NCBI GenBank assembly: GCA_018648645.1
Contig: JABGQS010000003.1
Coordinates: 65,791 to 129,790 of the forward strand
Direction: 5' to 3'
DNA: 64,000 nucleotides
DNA from: Clostridia bacterium
GTDB lineage: Bacteria; Bacillota; Clostridia; Christensenellales; SZUA-584
Position 1 is the first letter of the stretch. Every line of letters begins with the position of its first letter. This document shows positions 53,104 to 61,389 of the stretch, one piece after another. Below the pieces are notes generated by a model. That model did no database searches, was not told the DNA's origin, and saw nothing but the letters and a program-made list of their open reading frames with translations. The translations under genes and the position numbers were made by a program.

Positions 53104-54348
53104 GTGGATATACTAAAGAAGTGCTATGAATATACAGAGGTGGAAGAGTCAAAGAAAACAGGGCTATACCCTTATTTTCACGCGTTACAAACCGCGCAGG
53201 ACACAGAAGTAATGATGGACGGAAAACGCATCATAATGATAGGTTCAAACAACTATATGGGACTGACCAACGACCCGCGCACCGCGCAAGCCGCTAAAGA
53301 CGCAATCGACAAATACGGCACAGGCTGCAGCGGATCGCGTTTCCTCAACGGCACGCTCGAGCTTCACGAGCAGCTTGAAGCCGCGCTTGCAGACTTCTTT
53401 CATAAAGAGAATGCACTGACTTTCAGCACAGGGTTCCAAAGCAACCTAGGCATAATCAGCTCGCTTGTAGGGCGGCGCGACTATATATTTAACGACGGAG
53501 AAAACCACGCAAGCATCGTGGACGCATGCAGACTCAGCTTCGCAAAAAAAATGCTTCGGTTCGAGCACAACGACATGGACGCGCTTGAAGCCAAGTTAGC
53601 TAGAATTCCCGAAGACGCGGGCAAACTGATTATCACGGACGGCGTGTTCAGCATGAGCGGCGACATCGCAAAGCTGCCCGAGCTCGTGGAACTTGCGAAG
53701 AAGTATGATGCTACTCTCATGGTAGACGACGCGCACGGCGTTGGTATGATTGGCAAGAACGGCAGAGGCACGGCATCGCACTTTGGTCTCGAGGACGAAG
53801 TTGACATCATAATGACCACGTTCAGCAAATCGCTTGCGTCGCTGGGCGGCTGCATGGCAGCAGACGAAGCGGTCATCAACTACGTCAAGCACAAATCGCG
53901 CCCGTTCATATTCAGCGCGTCAATACCGCCGGGCAACGCGGCCGCGGCAATGGAAGCGCTAAAGATCATGCTGGCAGAGCCGCAGCGCCAAGAGGACTTA
54001 ATCGAAATCAGCAACTACATGCGCGCAAAGCTTAAAGAAGCGGGCATCCCGATTATTGAGGGGACCACAGCGATAATTCCTGTGTTCACATACGACATGA
54101 CCCGCACCTTCCTCATCACAAAGATGCTGTTCGACGCGGGCGTATACGTCAACCCGGTCATTCCGCCGGCTGTCAAAAACGGCGAGTGTATGCTGCGGAC
54201 AAGCTATACCGCGACGCACACACAAGAGCAGATGGACACGGCTGTAGAAGCTTTCAAATACGTGTTTGGCAATGTCGATGATGTGATGGCGCAAATGGCA
54301 GCGCAGGTGGAAGAGCTAAACAGGCTTCAAACACAAAGGAATGGCTGA
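53104..54348 (+). CDS. PLP-dependent alpha-oxoamine synthase, serine palmitoyltransferase-like
   Basis: 414 residues with GTG start (TAGGAG site upstream). Condenses an amino acid with an acyl-CoA and releases CO2. Key residues: GSNNYMGLTNDPR, GTGCSGSRFLNGTLELHEQLE, the PLP-stacking His in ENHASIVD, DDAHGVGMIG, and Schiff-base Lys in TTFSKSLASLGG. The N-terminal extension with YPYFHALQTAQD and the GCSGSRFLNGTL block are closer to bacterial serine palmitoyltransferase as I recall it than to BioF or Kbl. No bio or tdh genes are near. An SPT-like role (sphingolipid or related lipid) is likely but not proven. Confidence 0.8.
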   Translation: MDILKKCYEYTEVEESKKTGLYPYFHALQTAQDTEVMMDGKRIIMIGSNNYMGLTNDPRTAQAAKDAIDKYGTGCSGSRFLNGTLELHEQLEAALADFFHKENALTFSTGFQSNLGIISSLVGRRDYIFNDGENHASIVDACRLSFAKKMLRFEHNDMDALEAKLARIPEDAGKLIITDGVFSMSGDIAKLPELVELAKKYDATLMVDDAHGVGMIGKNGRGTASHFGLEDEVDIIMTTFSKSLASLGGCMAADEAVINYVKHKSRPFIFSASIPPGNAAAAMEALKIMLAEPQRQEDLIEISNYMRAKLKEAGIPIIEGTTAIIPVFTYDMTRTFLITKMLFDAGVYVNPVIPPAVKNGECMLRTSYTATHTQEQMDTAVEAFKYVFGNVDDVMAQMAAQVEELNRLQTQRNG

Positions 54349-54397
54349 CGTTGAAGGCTTTCCATCTTATCAGATTATAAAATATCAGATTATCAAT

Positions 54398-54423
54398 AAA
54401 GTCCGCATCTTTGCGGGCTTTTA
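54398..54423 (+). terminator. Terminator after the alpha-oxoamine synthase
   Basis: AAAGTCCGC (54398-54406) pairs with GCGGGCTTT (54413-54421) with one G-T pair, then TT. Just before it TATCAGATTAT occurs twice (54368-54378, 54383-54393). The rest of the gap to 54601 shows nothing. Confidence 0.75.
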
Positions 54424-54601
54424 ACAATTATAAGATATACTTGCGAAATGGCAGCGCTGTGCACTCTATAAGCGCGATTCCGGCTAAATAAAAGCGCTTC
54501 ATTTTTATCTGCGTTACTGTAACAGCATTCACTCATTAATCGAAAACCCGGCTGCAAAGCACACGACAAACGAGTTTCTTATCTAAATAAAAAGATTTTC
54601 A

Positions 54602-54631
54602 TTGTCTTGCAGCGTATAAATGTTATATAAT
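54602..54631 (+). promoter_or_regulatory. Promoter giving a probably leaderless transcript
   Basis: TTGTCT (54602-54607), 18-nt spacer, TATAAT (54626-54631). Transcription would start around 54638-54639, which is the A of the ATG at 54639. No Shine-Dalgarno site lies before that ATG. Confidence 0.6.
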
Positions 54632-54638
54632 GTTTATT

Positions 54639-55589
54639 ATGAAAGCGGACAGGGAAAAGCCCGCAAAGGTGACGGTAGGAATACCAAAAGCGCTATTATA
54701 CTTTAAATATTTTCATCTTTGGGAAAGCTTTTTTCAAACATTGGGCATAAACTATATCGTAAGTCCGGATACGAACAAGGATATTTTGAACAAAGGTATC
54801 AACTATGCAGTAGACGAAGCGTGCCTTTCCTCAAAAATCTATCTCGGGCATGTCGCATGGCTCATGGGCAAATGCGACTATATTTTGGTGCCAAGAATTT
54901 CTAGCTTCGGTAAAGCCGGAAAGGTTTGCACCAAGTTCTACGCAATTTATGATTTGGTTATGAGCACATTTACCGATTCGGACTTCAAACTGATTAACTA
55001 CAACATAGATTCCACCAACTCAGAAAACGAGCGCAAAGCTTTCGTAAAAATGGGAGTAGCCCTTGGGAAAAGCAAATCGCAAAGTCTATACGCATACATT
55101 ATTGCCAAGCAAACGCAAAAAACGCAATTGAATATAATCAAGAACGAGCAGCTAAAACTTCTTAACAAGGACGGCATCAAGATTTTGATCATTGCGCACA
55201 GATACACGGTTCTCGACAAATACATCGGAGAGCCAATCGTAAGGCTGCTCAAGCAAATGGGCACAACGCCTATCTTTGGGCACGTTGTCGATACTAAAGA
55301 AGCGCTCGTCAGGTCAGAGGAAATTAGCAAAACGCTTCCGTGGCTTTTCAACAAAGAGCTAATCGGCGCACTCGCGCTCTACAAAGACAAGGTGGACGGC
55401 ATCATATTGATGACCACTTTCCCGTGCGGTCCCGATTCATTGGTAAACGAGGTCGTAATCCGCAAAATAAAGGACAAACCCATACTCAACCTGATCCTCG
55501 ACGGGCAGGAAGGCACCGCTGGGCTCGAGACCAGGCTTGAGAGCTTTATAGACATTATCAAGTTTAAAAGGAGCGATGAAATTGACTGA
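54639..55589 (+). CDS. 2-hydroxyacyl-CoA dehydratase activase-related protein (DUF2229-type), part 1
   Basis: 316 residues from ATG 54639; an in-frame ATG at 54630 lies within the -10 and cannot be used. VGIPKALLYFKYFHLWESFFQTLG is the start of DUF2229, found in large CoA-substrate-specific enzyme-activase-like proteins. Cys residues in DEACLSSK, GKVCTKF and FPCGPDS could bind an iron-sulfur cluster. In many Clostridia this domain is part of one very long protein; here it is a separate gene. It overlaps the next gene by 14 nt. Confidence 0.8.
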   Translation: MKADREKPAKVTVGIPKALLYFKYFHLWESFFQTLGINYIVSPDTNKDILNKGINYAVDEACLSSKIYLGHVAWLMGKCDYILVPRISSFGKAGKVCTKFYAIYDLVMSTFTDSDFKLINYNIDSTNSENERKAFVKMGVALGKSKSQSLYAYIIAKQTQKTQLNIIKNEQLKLLNKDGIKILIIAHRYTVLDKYIGEPIVRLLKQMGTTPIFGHVVDTKEALVRSEEISKTLPWLFNKELIGALALYKDKVDGIILMTTFPCGPDSLVNEVVIRKIKDKPILNLILDGQEGTAGLETRLESFIDIIKFKRSDEID

Positions 55590-56646
55590 CGTAAAAGCGA
55601 CATTTCCGCATCTTGGAAACTATTTTGTACCGCTTGAAGTTCTGTTTACCGCAGGTATTGAGGTAGACTATATCGTGCCGCCGCCAATTACAAACAGAAC
55701 GCTGGAGCTGGGGACAAGGCACAGTCCCGATTTTGTGTGCACACCTTTCAAATATAACCTAGGCAACTACATCGAATCACTCGAAGCGGGTGCAAACACG
55801 CTGGTTCAGGTGGGCGGTGCTTGCCGTCTCGATTACTACGGCGAGCTGCATGAGCAAATACTGCGTGACCTCGGTTACGATTTTAGGTTTGTGAATATTG
55901 GAAGCACAAAGCTCACAAAGCCGCTTACGTTCTATAATATACTAAAAGAAATAAACCCCGATATGACGCTTAAAAACATCGCACGGGTGCTTCCTGTAGT
56001 TCTCAAGATGATTCAGTATATTGACGAGGCGGAAGACTTCATCAGAAAAAATATCGGTTTCGAGAGAAACCCCGGTGAGTTTGACCACACGCACCAGCGT
56101 TTTTTGCTGGAGATGAGAAGCATACGCTCCAAGAAGGAGCTTTATAACTACTACATCAAATACATGAACATATTCAAATCTATCGAAGTGGACAAACCCA
56201 AAAAACCGCTGCGGGTGGGGGTCATCGGCGAGTATTACACAATCATGGTGCCGTTCAGCAACCACTTTATTGAGAAGGAACTCGCAACGATGGGCATCGT
56301 AATCGATAGATGGATGAATCTCACGAACTCGGTCATTCACGACTTTCGCCCCGAAGCCAAGGAACACATCAAGAACTATGTGACGTTCGACATGGGCGCC
56401 ACGGCGATGTACACGATAGACAAAGCGCTGCAGTTCGCCAAAAAAGGCTATGACGGAATCATCCACGTAAAATCGTTCGGATGCACACCCGAGACCGACG
56501 CTATACCTGTGCTGCAAAACATAAGCTCAGACTACAAAATACCGATACTATACTTCAGCTTCGATTCACAAACGAGCGAAATCGGCATAAAAACGAGGCT
56601 CGAAGCGTTCTACGACATGATTATAATGAGGAAGGAAGCAGTATGA
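55576..56646 (+). CDS. 2-hydroxyacyl-CoA dehydratase-like protein (HgdB/DUF2229-type), part 2
   Basis: 356 residues (AAGGAG upstream of the ATG). Conserved Cys residues: DFVCTPFKYNLGNYIE, VQVGGACRLDYYGEL and KSFGCTPETDA; these are the usual cluster ligands of dehydratase/double-cubane type proteins. Second half: RVGVIGEYYTIMVPFSNHFIE. It likely works with part 1 and the ATPase encoded downstream (4-nt overlap) in a radical or low-potential electron-transfer reaction. The substrate is not known, and a double-cubane-cluster role is an alternative to a dehydratase. Confidence 0.8.
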   Translation: MKLTDVKATFPHLGNYFVPLEVLFTAGIEVDYIVPPPITNRTLELGTRHSPDFVCTPFKYNLGNYIESLEAGANTLVQVGGACRLDYYGELHEQILRDLGYDFRFVNIGSTKLTKPLTFYNILKEINPDMTLKNIARVLPVVLKMIQYIDEAEDFIRKNIGFERNPGEFDHTHQRFLLEMRSIRSKKELYNYYIKYMNIFKSIEVDKPKKPLRVGVIGEYYTIMVPFSNHFIEKELATMGIVIDRWMNLTNSVIHDFRPEAKEHIKNYVTFDMGATAMYTIDKALQFAKKGYDGIIHVKSFGCTPETDAIPVLQNISSDYKIPILYFSFDSQTSEIGIKTRLEAFYDMIIMRKEAV

Positions 56647-57596
56647 GCACAAAACTATACCTCGGGCTCGACATCGGCTCCATATCAACAAAGGGCGTTG
56701 TAATAGACGCGCAAAATAACATCGTCGCCAGCGAATACATCTGGACAGAAGGTGACCCTATCGGCGCCGTAAAAAAACTGCTTCCGATATTCAAAGAGCA
56801 GCTTGGTGGCAAAGACTACAGCATCGCTGCGGTCGGTGTCACGGGAAGCGCGCGCAAACTAATCGGCGTTATTACCGGTGCGGCGATTGTCAAGAACGAG
56901 ATTACCGCACACGCAATCGGCACAATATCGCTTTACCCAAATGTCCGAACGATATTCGAAATTGGTGGACAGGACTCAAAAATTATACTCATTGATAATG
57001 GGTTTGTCACCGACTACGCAATGAACACGCTATGCGCAGCGGGCACGGGCGCTTTTCTTTCCAGCCAAGCCCAGCGGCTCGGTGTAAAGGTAGAGCAATT
57101 CGGCGAGATTGCGCTCACGTCCAAAAGACCAACCCCGATAGCAGCGCGCTGCACAGTGTTTGCCGAATCCGACCTCGTGCATAAAGCTCAGATGGGACAC
57201 ACGAAGCAAGACATCATCGCCGGGCTTTGCAAAGCCGTGGTCGCGAACTATTTGAACAACGTCGGCAAAGGCAAAAAAATAACGCCGCCCATCGTTTTTC
57301 AAGGCGGTGTCAGCAAAAACTCCGGTGTAATCAAAGCGTTCGAAGAAGCTGTAGAAAACGAGATCACCGTGGATGAAAACTCCCATCTTATCGGCGCGCT
57401 CGGCGTTGCGATACTTGCCCGAAAAACGAGGGCAGAAGATGACTTCAAGTTTGAAATCGCAGATATAGATTTTGTTACGCGCGGGGCAGAGTGCGGCAAA
57501 TGCTCTAACAACTGCGAAATCATATGTATCTATCAAGATGATAAACTTATCGATGCATGGGGAAACAAGTGCGAAAAAGGCACAATCCAAAAATAG
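56643..57596 (+). CDS. Acyl-CoA dehydratase activase (BadF/HgdC-type ATPase)
   Basis: 317 residues from the ATG at 56643 (GAGGAAG upstream; overlaps the previous stop by 4 nt). ASKHA ATPase fold: LGLDIGSISTKGVV phosphate loop, TGSARKLIG, IGGQDSKII, and the cluster region NTLCAAGTGAFL and ARCTVFAESD, whose Cys residues bridge a [4Fe-4S] cluster in the HgdC dimer. The C-terminal tail has an additional Cys set (ECGKCSNNCEIIC ... KCEKG), longer than in HgdC. ATP-driven electron transfer to the partner proteins encoded upstream is expected. Confidence 0.9.
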   Translation: MSTKLYLGLDIGSISTKGVVIDAQNNIVASEYIWTEGDPIGAVKKLLPIFKEQLGGKDYSIAAVGVTGSARKLIGVITGAAIVKNEITAHAIGTISLYPNVRTIFEIGGQDSKIILIDNGFVTDYAMNTLCAAGTGAFLSSQAQRLGVKVEQFGEIALTSKRPTPIAARCTVFAESDLVHKAQMGHTKQDIIAGLCKAVVANYLNNVGKGKKITPPIVFQGGVSKNSGVIKAFEEAVENEITVDENSHLIGALGVAILARKTRAEDDFKFEIADIDFVTRGAECGKCSNNCEIICIYQDDKLIDAWGNKCEKGTIQK

Positions 57597-57619
57597 CATA
57601 AAGAAAACTATTAGTACCG

Positions 57620-57656
57620 ATAATTACTGTTGCATAACGCAGCGGTAATTATTTTT
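57620..57656. terminator. Bidirectional terminator between the activase operon and the cupin gene
   Basis: ATAATTACTGTTGC (57620-57633) pairs with GCAGCGGTAATTAT (57639-57652) including two G-T pairs, loop ATAAC, then TTTTT on the plus strand. The right arm covers the last codons of the minus-strand cupin gene. Confidence 0.75.
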
Positions 57657-58176
57657 GGTCCTCATGACCAAATCGATGCACAGAAAACTCTCCGGTCTTC
57701 GTATCAAGATTATAAATATTAAAGTTGGTTCGTATGTCAAAACCGTCATAACGAGTAGCAAGGTTGACCGTAATCGAACCTTCCCCTCCGCTGGTGATTC
57801 TGTGGAAAACGCCGCGTGGCCAAACAAGCATCGAGCTCCCCTGGCACACCAGCTCGCCGTTTTTGTAGACACAATCAGAAGCGATTTTGAACGACTCAAT
57901 TCTGCCGTGTTCCTTGGTATATATCTGCACGTTTCGCTCGCCTTGCATTACCAGCAGATTGTCATCTTGAGCTGGGTGCATATACCACGTTCTCTCACCG
58001 CTCCCGTCGATACCCGGAGAAACCGCATTTGGTTGGTGCAGCACTTTATCAACGCCATCAACCCTTGGGAGAAACGGCTCGCCAATCACCATAAACTCAA
58101 CTTCGGGCGTCTTCCTAAACTCATCAATCGTAATGATCGTGTACAGTCCCTTAACTTCATCAACAACTCTTCCCAC
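57649..58176 (-). CDS. Cupin-domain protein
   Basis: 175 residues. Double-stranded beta-helix pattern: TWYMHPAQDDNLLVMQGER (metal-binding-like His and turn), VCQGSSMLVWPRGVFHRITSG (second cupin block with PxGxxH), and a beta-rich end. Usually cytoplasmic; cupins of this size bind metal and act as sugar isomerases or regulators. No partner gene; it lies between the activase operon and a divergent sugar isomerase gene. Exact role unknown. Confidence 0.75.
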   Translation of the reverse strand: MGRVVDEVKGLYTIITIDEFRKTPEVEFMVIGEPFLPRVDGVDKVLHQPNAVSPGIDGSGERTWYMHPAQDDNLLVMQGERNVQIYTKEHGRIESFKIASDCVYKNGELVCQGSSMLVWPRGVFHRITSGGEGSITVNLATRYDGFDIRTNFNIYNLDTKTGEFSVHRFGHEDQK

Positions 58177-58406
58177 TTAAGCCCCCTTCGGTTCAATTAT
58201 GCGCTCATTATATCATTCGCATATCCTTAATACAAACGAGCGTACAAGTATATGGAAATTCTCACTTATATTGAAAGCTAGAACCATAACATACGAATAT
58301 TTTAAGTTTTTCTCATAAATTATCGCTATTTACACTTTTATTTGCAGGAGGTTCATGATATGATGTCGAAGTAGCGTGTATCGAATGAATATATAAACGA
58401 TTATAA

Positions 58407-58434
58407 ATAATACGTATTACCAAATACGTGTTAT
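58407..58434. promoter_or_regulatory. Inverted-repeat operator candidate upstream of the sugar isomerase gene
   Basis: ATAATACGTATT (58407-58418), spacer ACCA, AATACGTGTTAT (58423-58434): 12-bp arms with one mismatch. A TATAAT at 58434-58439, about 46 nt before the ATG, touches the right arm. Position and symmetry fit a repressor or activator site. The rest of the gap 58177-58484 shows nothing else clear. Confidence 0.5.
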
Positions 58435-58484
58435 ATAATTTTGCTCGTTTCATAAAATTTCTATTAAATGAAGGGAGAGAAACA

Positions 58485-59330
58485 ATGATTAGATTAGGTA
58501 TGCACACAGACAACTGGAGAACGCTCTCGGGCAGCTTTGAAGCTGGCTGCGAGTCTGCCAAAAAGTATGAACTCGATTTTGTCGAAGCCGGAATTATTCA
58601 CGGTCAATATTTTATTCAAGCCATGGGGTATGAGCCAAGCCTCAACCTCGGACAGAACCCGATTGCCATCCGCCGCTATTGCGACTCTATGGGTCTAGAG
58701 ATTTCGCAGATTGACGGCAGCTACCCGATGATGGGTGTTGACGGCAGCACATATGGCGTACAATACGTACAGCAGAGCATCCGCTTTGCTAAAGACCTCG
58801 GTTGCCCTAAGGTTGACACCACCGACAGCGGAAACATCGCGCAGGATCTCACCAAAGACGAAGTCCTAAAGATTACCATACGCAACTATGCGGAATGTCT
58901 CAAGTGGGCTGAGGACTACGATATTATTATCAATATCGAACCTCACGGACCGTACACCGGTGACGAAGAGTTTATGACCAAGCTATTCGAGCACTTCGAT
59001 TCGGAATATCTGCGCTTTAACATGGACACCGGCAACGCGTTCATCATGGGCAAAGATCCTCTCGAGTACATGAAGAAGTTCTACAAATACATGACACATG
59101 CGCACGTCAAAGACGTGGATGCTGGTCTGGCGGCGTTGGTACGCGGCGAAGACACTGGTATACCATGCAGCGAAGTAGCAATTGGCGAAGGCGTGAACGC
59201 GGACAATATCAAAGCCTGCGTTGAATATCTCATCGAGAACAACTGGAGCGGCGACCTGTCGATCGAGTGCAGCGGCACTGACGATAAAATCGGCGCAAGC
59301 GTTGAGTATCTTGGAGGGTTAATCAAATAA
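58485..59330 (+). CDS. Sugar phosphate isomerase/epimerase (AP endonuclease 2-like TIM barrel)
   Basis: 281 residues from the ATG at 58485 (AAGGGAGAG upstream); a longer frame from 58428 is unlikely. Xylose-isomerase-like barrel: early VEAGIIHG, IINIEPHGPYTG (metal-binding Glu-His), FNMDTGNAF (Asp), THAHVKDVDAG (His) and SIECSG (Glu). These are the usual metal ligands of the family, whose members isomerise or epimerise sugars, inositols or hydroxypyruvate. A terminator follows, so the ABC importer downstream has its own promoter, but the two probably serve the same sugar or polyol. Confidence 0.85.
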   Translation: MIRLGMHTDNWRTLSGSFEAGCESAKKYELDFVEAGIIHGQYFIQAMGYEPSLNLGQNPIAIRRYCDSMGLEISQIDGSYPMMGVDGSTYGVQYVQQSIRFAKDLGCPKVDTTDSGNIAQDLTKDEVLKITIRNYAECLKWAEDYDIIINIEPHGPYTGDEEFMTKLFEHFDSEYLRFNMDTGNAFIMGKDPLEYMKKFYKYMTHAHVKDVDAGLAALVRGEDTGIPCSEVAIGEGVNADNIKACVEYLIENNWSGDLSIECSGTDDKIGASVEYLGGLIK

Positions 59331-59344
59331 CGGAGAGCGAAACG

Positions 59345-59378
59345 GAGCCACTACACGTTTTGCAGTGGCTCTTTTTTT
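59345..59378 (+). terminator. Terminator after the sugar isomerase gene
   Basis: GAGCCACT (59345-59352) and AGTGGCTC (59364-59371), 8-bp perfect stem, then T7. Confidence 0.85.
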
Positions 59379-59548
59379 ACAAACAACCACAGCCGGTTTG
59401 TGAACGGTTTTAGAGTGCTCGGCGAGGTGATTGTAAAAAAATGGAATATAATGGTGAAAAAAAAGGGGATATAGCACTTTAGACTACTAATTAACGAATA
59501 AAAGCAGTATGCAAAACCATTATTAGCATCTGAATCCTTGTTTAAGTG

Positions 59549-59577
59549 TTGAAATAAAGCTGGAAAAGGGTTATAAT
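59549..59577 (+). promoter_or_regulatory. Promoter of the sugar ABC transporter operon
   Basis: TTGAAA (59549-59554), 17-nt spacer, TATAAT (59572-59577): near-consensus sigma-A promoter. The stretch 59379-59548 before it shows no gene. Confidence 0.8.
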
Positions 59578-59898
59578 TAGTAGAAATATTGTGGGAAAGT
59601 TTAGTGTGAAAAGACTGCTTGGTCATCAGAGCCAGAAAGAAACATTGATAGCTCGGCGATTGAAAGCTTTAAAAAGATAAGCAATATGGCATTATAATGA
59701 GATAACGAATAAAACACCCTCGGTAATTGAGGAAGCGCAGCAGGGTGCATTGATAGGGAATTTAAATGGCGATGCAAATCAAGAACTTCCAAGCCAATCC
59801 AAAGCGGGATAGCAAAGCTGGGAAGACTGTTAGTGTCATAGTCATCTATAATAATGTTTATTAAATAGTTTAAGATAAGTTTATCAGGAGGTAGGAAA
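59578..59898 (+). other. About 310-nt leader of the ABC transporter operon
   Basis: No gene seen. It holds a hairpin with arms CACCCT (59715-59720) and AGGGTG (59742-59747), a competing CCTC/GAGG pair inside it, and a second TATAAT-like box at 59693-59698 without a -35. No known riboswitch was recognised. AGGAGG (59886-59891) is the ribosome site of the first gene. Confidence 0.45.
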
Positions 59899-61389
59899 GT
59901 GCAAAAAGAGCTAATTCTTGAAATGAACAATATAAAGAAATCATTCCCGGGTGTTGATGTGTTTGATGACTTTAGCTTTGATTTGAGAAAGGGAGAAATC
60001 CACTGTATTTGCGGCGAAAACGGCGCAGGTAAATCTACGCTGATTAAAATGCTCTCAGGGGCATATACACCTGACCAAGGCACGAGAATTGTAGAAGGAA
60101 AGAAAATCGACGTTATGACACCAAGGTCAGCGATGAAGCTTGGGATTCAAACGATATATCAAGAGCACAATTTATACCCGCTATTACCGGTATTCGAGAA
60201 CCTGTTTGCCGGAAACGAAGTTGGTCCGGGGCCAATGGTAAGCAAGGCAAAGATGGTATCGAAGACAAAAGAGGTCTTGGAGTTCTTACATTCAGACATC
60301 TCGCCCTTTGATAACGTTGGTCTTCTGGGGAGCGGGGCACAAAAAACGGTAGAGATCGCGCGTGCTTTCATTGAAGAATCAAAGATTATGATTCTCGATG
60401 AACCCACAGCGTCGTTCAGTAAAAAAGAGATCGAGCATTTGCTCGGCATCATCAAAAAGCTTTCGGCCGAAGGAATAAGCATCATATACATTTCGCATCA
60501 TCTTGACGAAGTGTTTAAGATTGCAGACCGCGTTACGGTTATTCGGGACGGCGAAAAAATCAACACTTATGAAATTGCAGACTTAACTGAACAGCAGCTT
60601 ATCCGCGACATGGTCGGCAGAGATGTTTCGGCATTCTACAAAAGAGACGAAGCAAAAATCGGCGATATCGTATTCGAAGCATCAAACATGTCCGGCAACG
60701 GCGTAAAAAATGCATCACTGCAAGTTCGCTCCGGCGAATTGCTTGGCATAGCCGGTATGGTCGGCTCGGGCAGGACAGAACTTGCCGAGCTTTTATTTGG
60801 TGTTGCGCGTGCTGATACCGGTAAAATAAAGATCAACGGTAAAAAAGTGAAAATCAAAAATCCATTGGACGCAATCGCGAATCATATGTGTTTTATTACC
60901 GAGGACAGACAGACTTCTGGACTCATCTTAATACACTCGATTGCTCAAAACACGGTTATCGCAAGTTATGCTAAATCGCGGCAGCCTTTCGCAACACCCG
61001 CTGCTGATGTCAAGCTGGCAAAGAAGTATGTAAAGGCGATGAACGTAATTACGCCAAGCGTATACCAAAAAGCGATGTTTTTATCGGGTGGAAACCAACA
61101 GAAGGTCGTCTTGGCAAAATGGTTTGCAACTGTCGGAGACATATTCATATTTGACGAACCAACAAGAGGAATCGACGTTGGCGCAAAAGAAGAGATATAT
61201 AAGATCATGACGGGTCTGCTCCAAGATGGTAAGAGTATCATCATGGTATCTTCAGACATGCCCGAGCTTATTGCCATGAGCGATCGCATTATGGTTATGC
61301 GTAACGGAAAGATGGTAGCAGAGATCGACAATAAGGAAGAAATTACAGAAGAAAATATATTGAATCATTCAATCGGAGGTAGCATGTAA
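59899..61389 (+). CDS. Sugar ABC transporter ATP-binding protein (RbsA/MglA type, two nucleotide-binding domains)
   Basis: 496 residues with GTG start (AGGAGG at 59886-59891). First domain: Walker A GENGAGKST, Walker B IMILDEPTASFSK, with a degenerate signature LLGSGAQK. Second domain: degenerate Walker A GMVGSGRTE, signature LSGGNQQKVVLAKW, Walker B IFIFDEPTRGIDV. This asymmetry is normal for the RbsA family. Powers import of ribose-, galactose- or polyol-type sugars. The stop TAA shares its last A with the ATG of the permease. Confidence 0.95.
   Translation: MQKELILEMNNIKKSFPGVDVFDDFSFDLRKGEIHCICGENGAGKSTLIKMLSGAYTPDQGTRIVEGKKIDVMTPRSAMKLGIQTIYQEHNLYPLLPVFENLFAGNEVGPGPMVSKAKMVSKTKEVLEFLHSDISPFDNVGLLGSGAQKTVEIARAFIEESKIMILDEPTASFSKKEIEHLLGIIKKLSAEGISIIYISHHLDEVFKIADRVTVIRDGEKINTYEIADLTEQQLIRDMVGRDVSAFYKRDEAKIGDIVFEASNMSGNGVKNASLQVRSGELLGIAGMVGSGRTELAELLFGVARADTGKIKINGKKVKIKNPLDAIANHMCFITEDRQTSGLILIHSIAQNTVIASYAKSRQPFATPAADVKLAKKYVKAMNVITPSVYQKAMFLSGGNQQKVVLAKWFATVGDIFIFDEPTRGIDVGAKEEIYKIMTGLLQDGKSIIMVSSDMPELIAMSDRIMVMRNGKMVAEIDNKEEITEENILNHSIGGSM

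Noticed and set aside
54368-54393. Twice-repeated TATCAGATTAT as an integration or attachment site
   Set aside because: Only two short copies with no integrase or tRNA nearby; probably a chance or slippage repeat next to a terminator.
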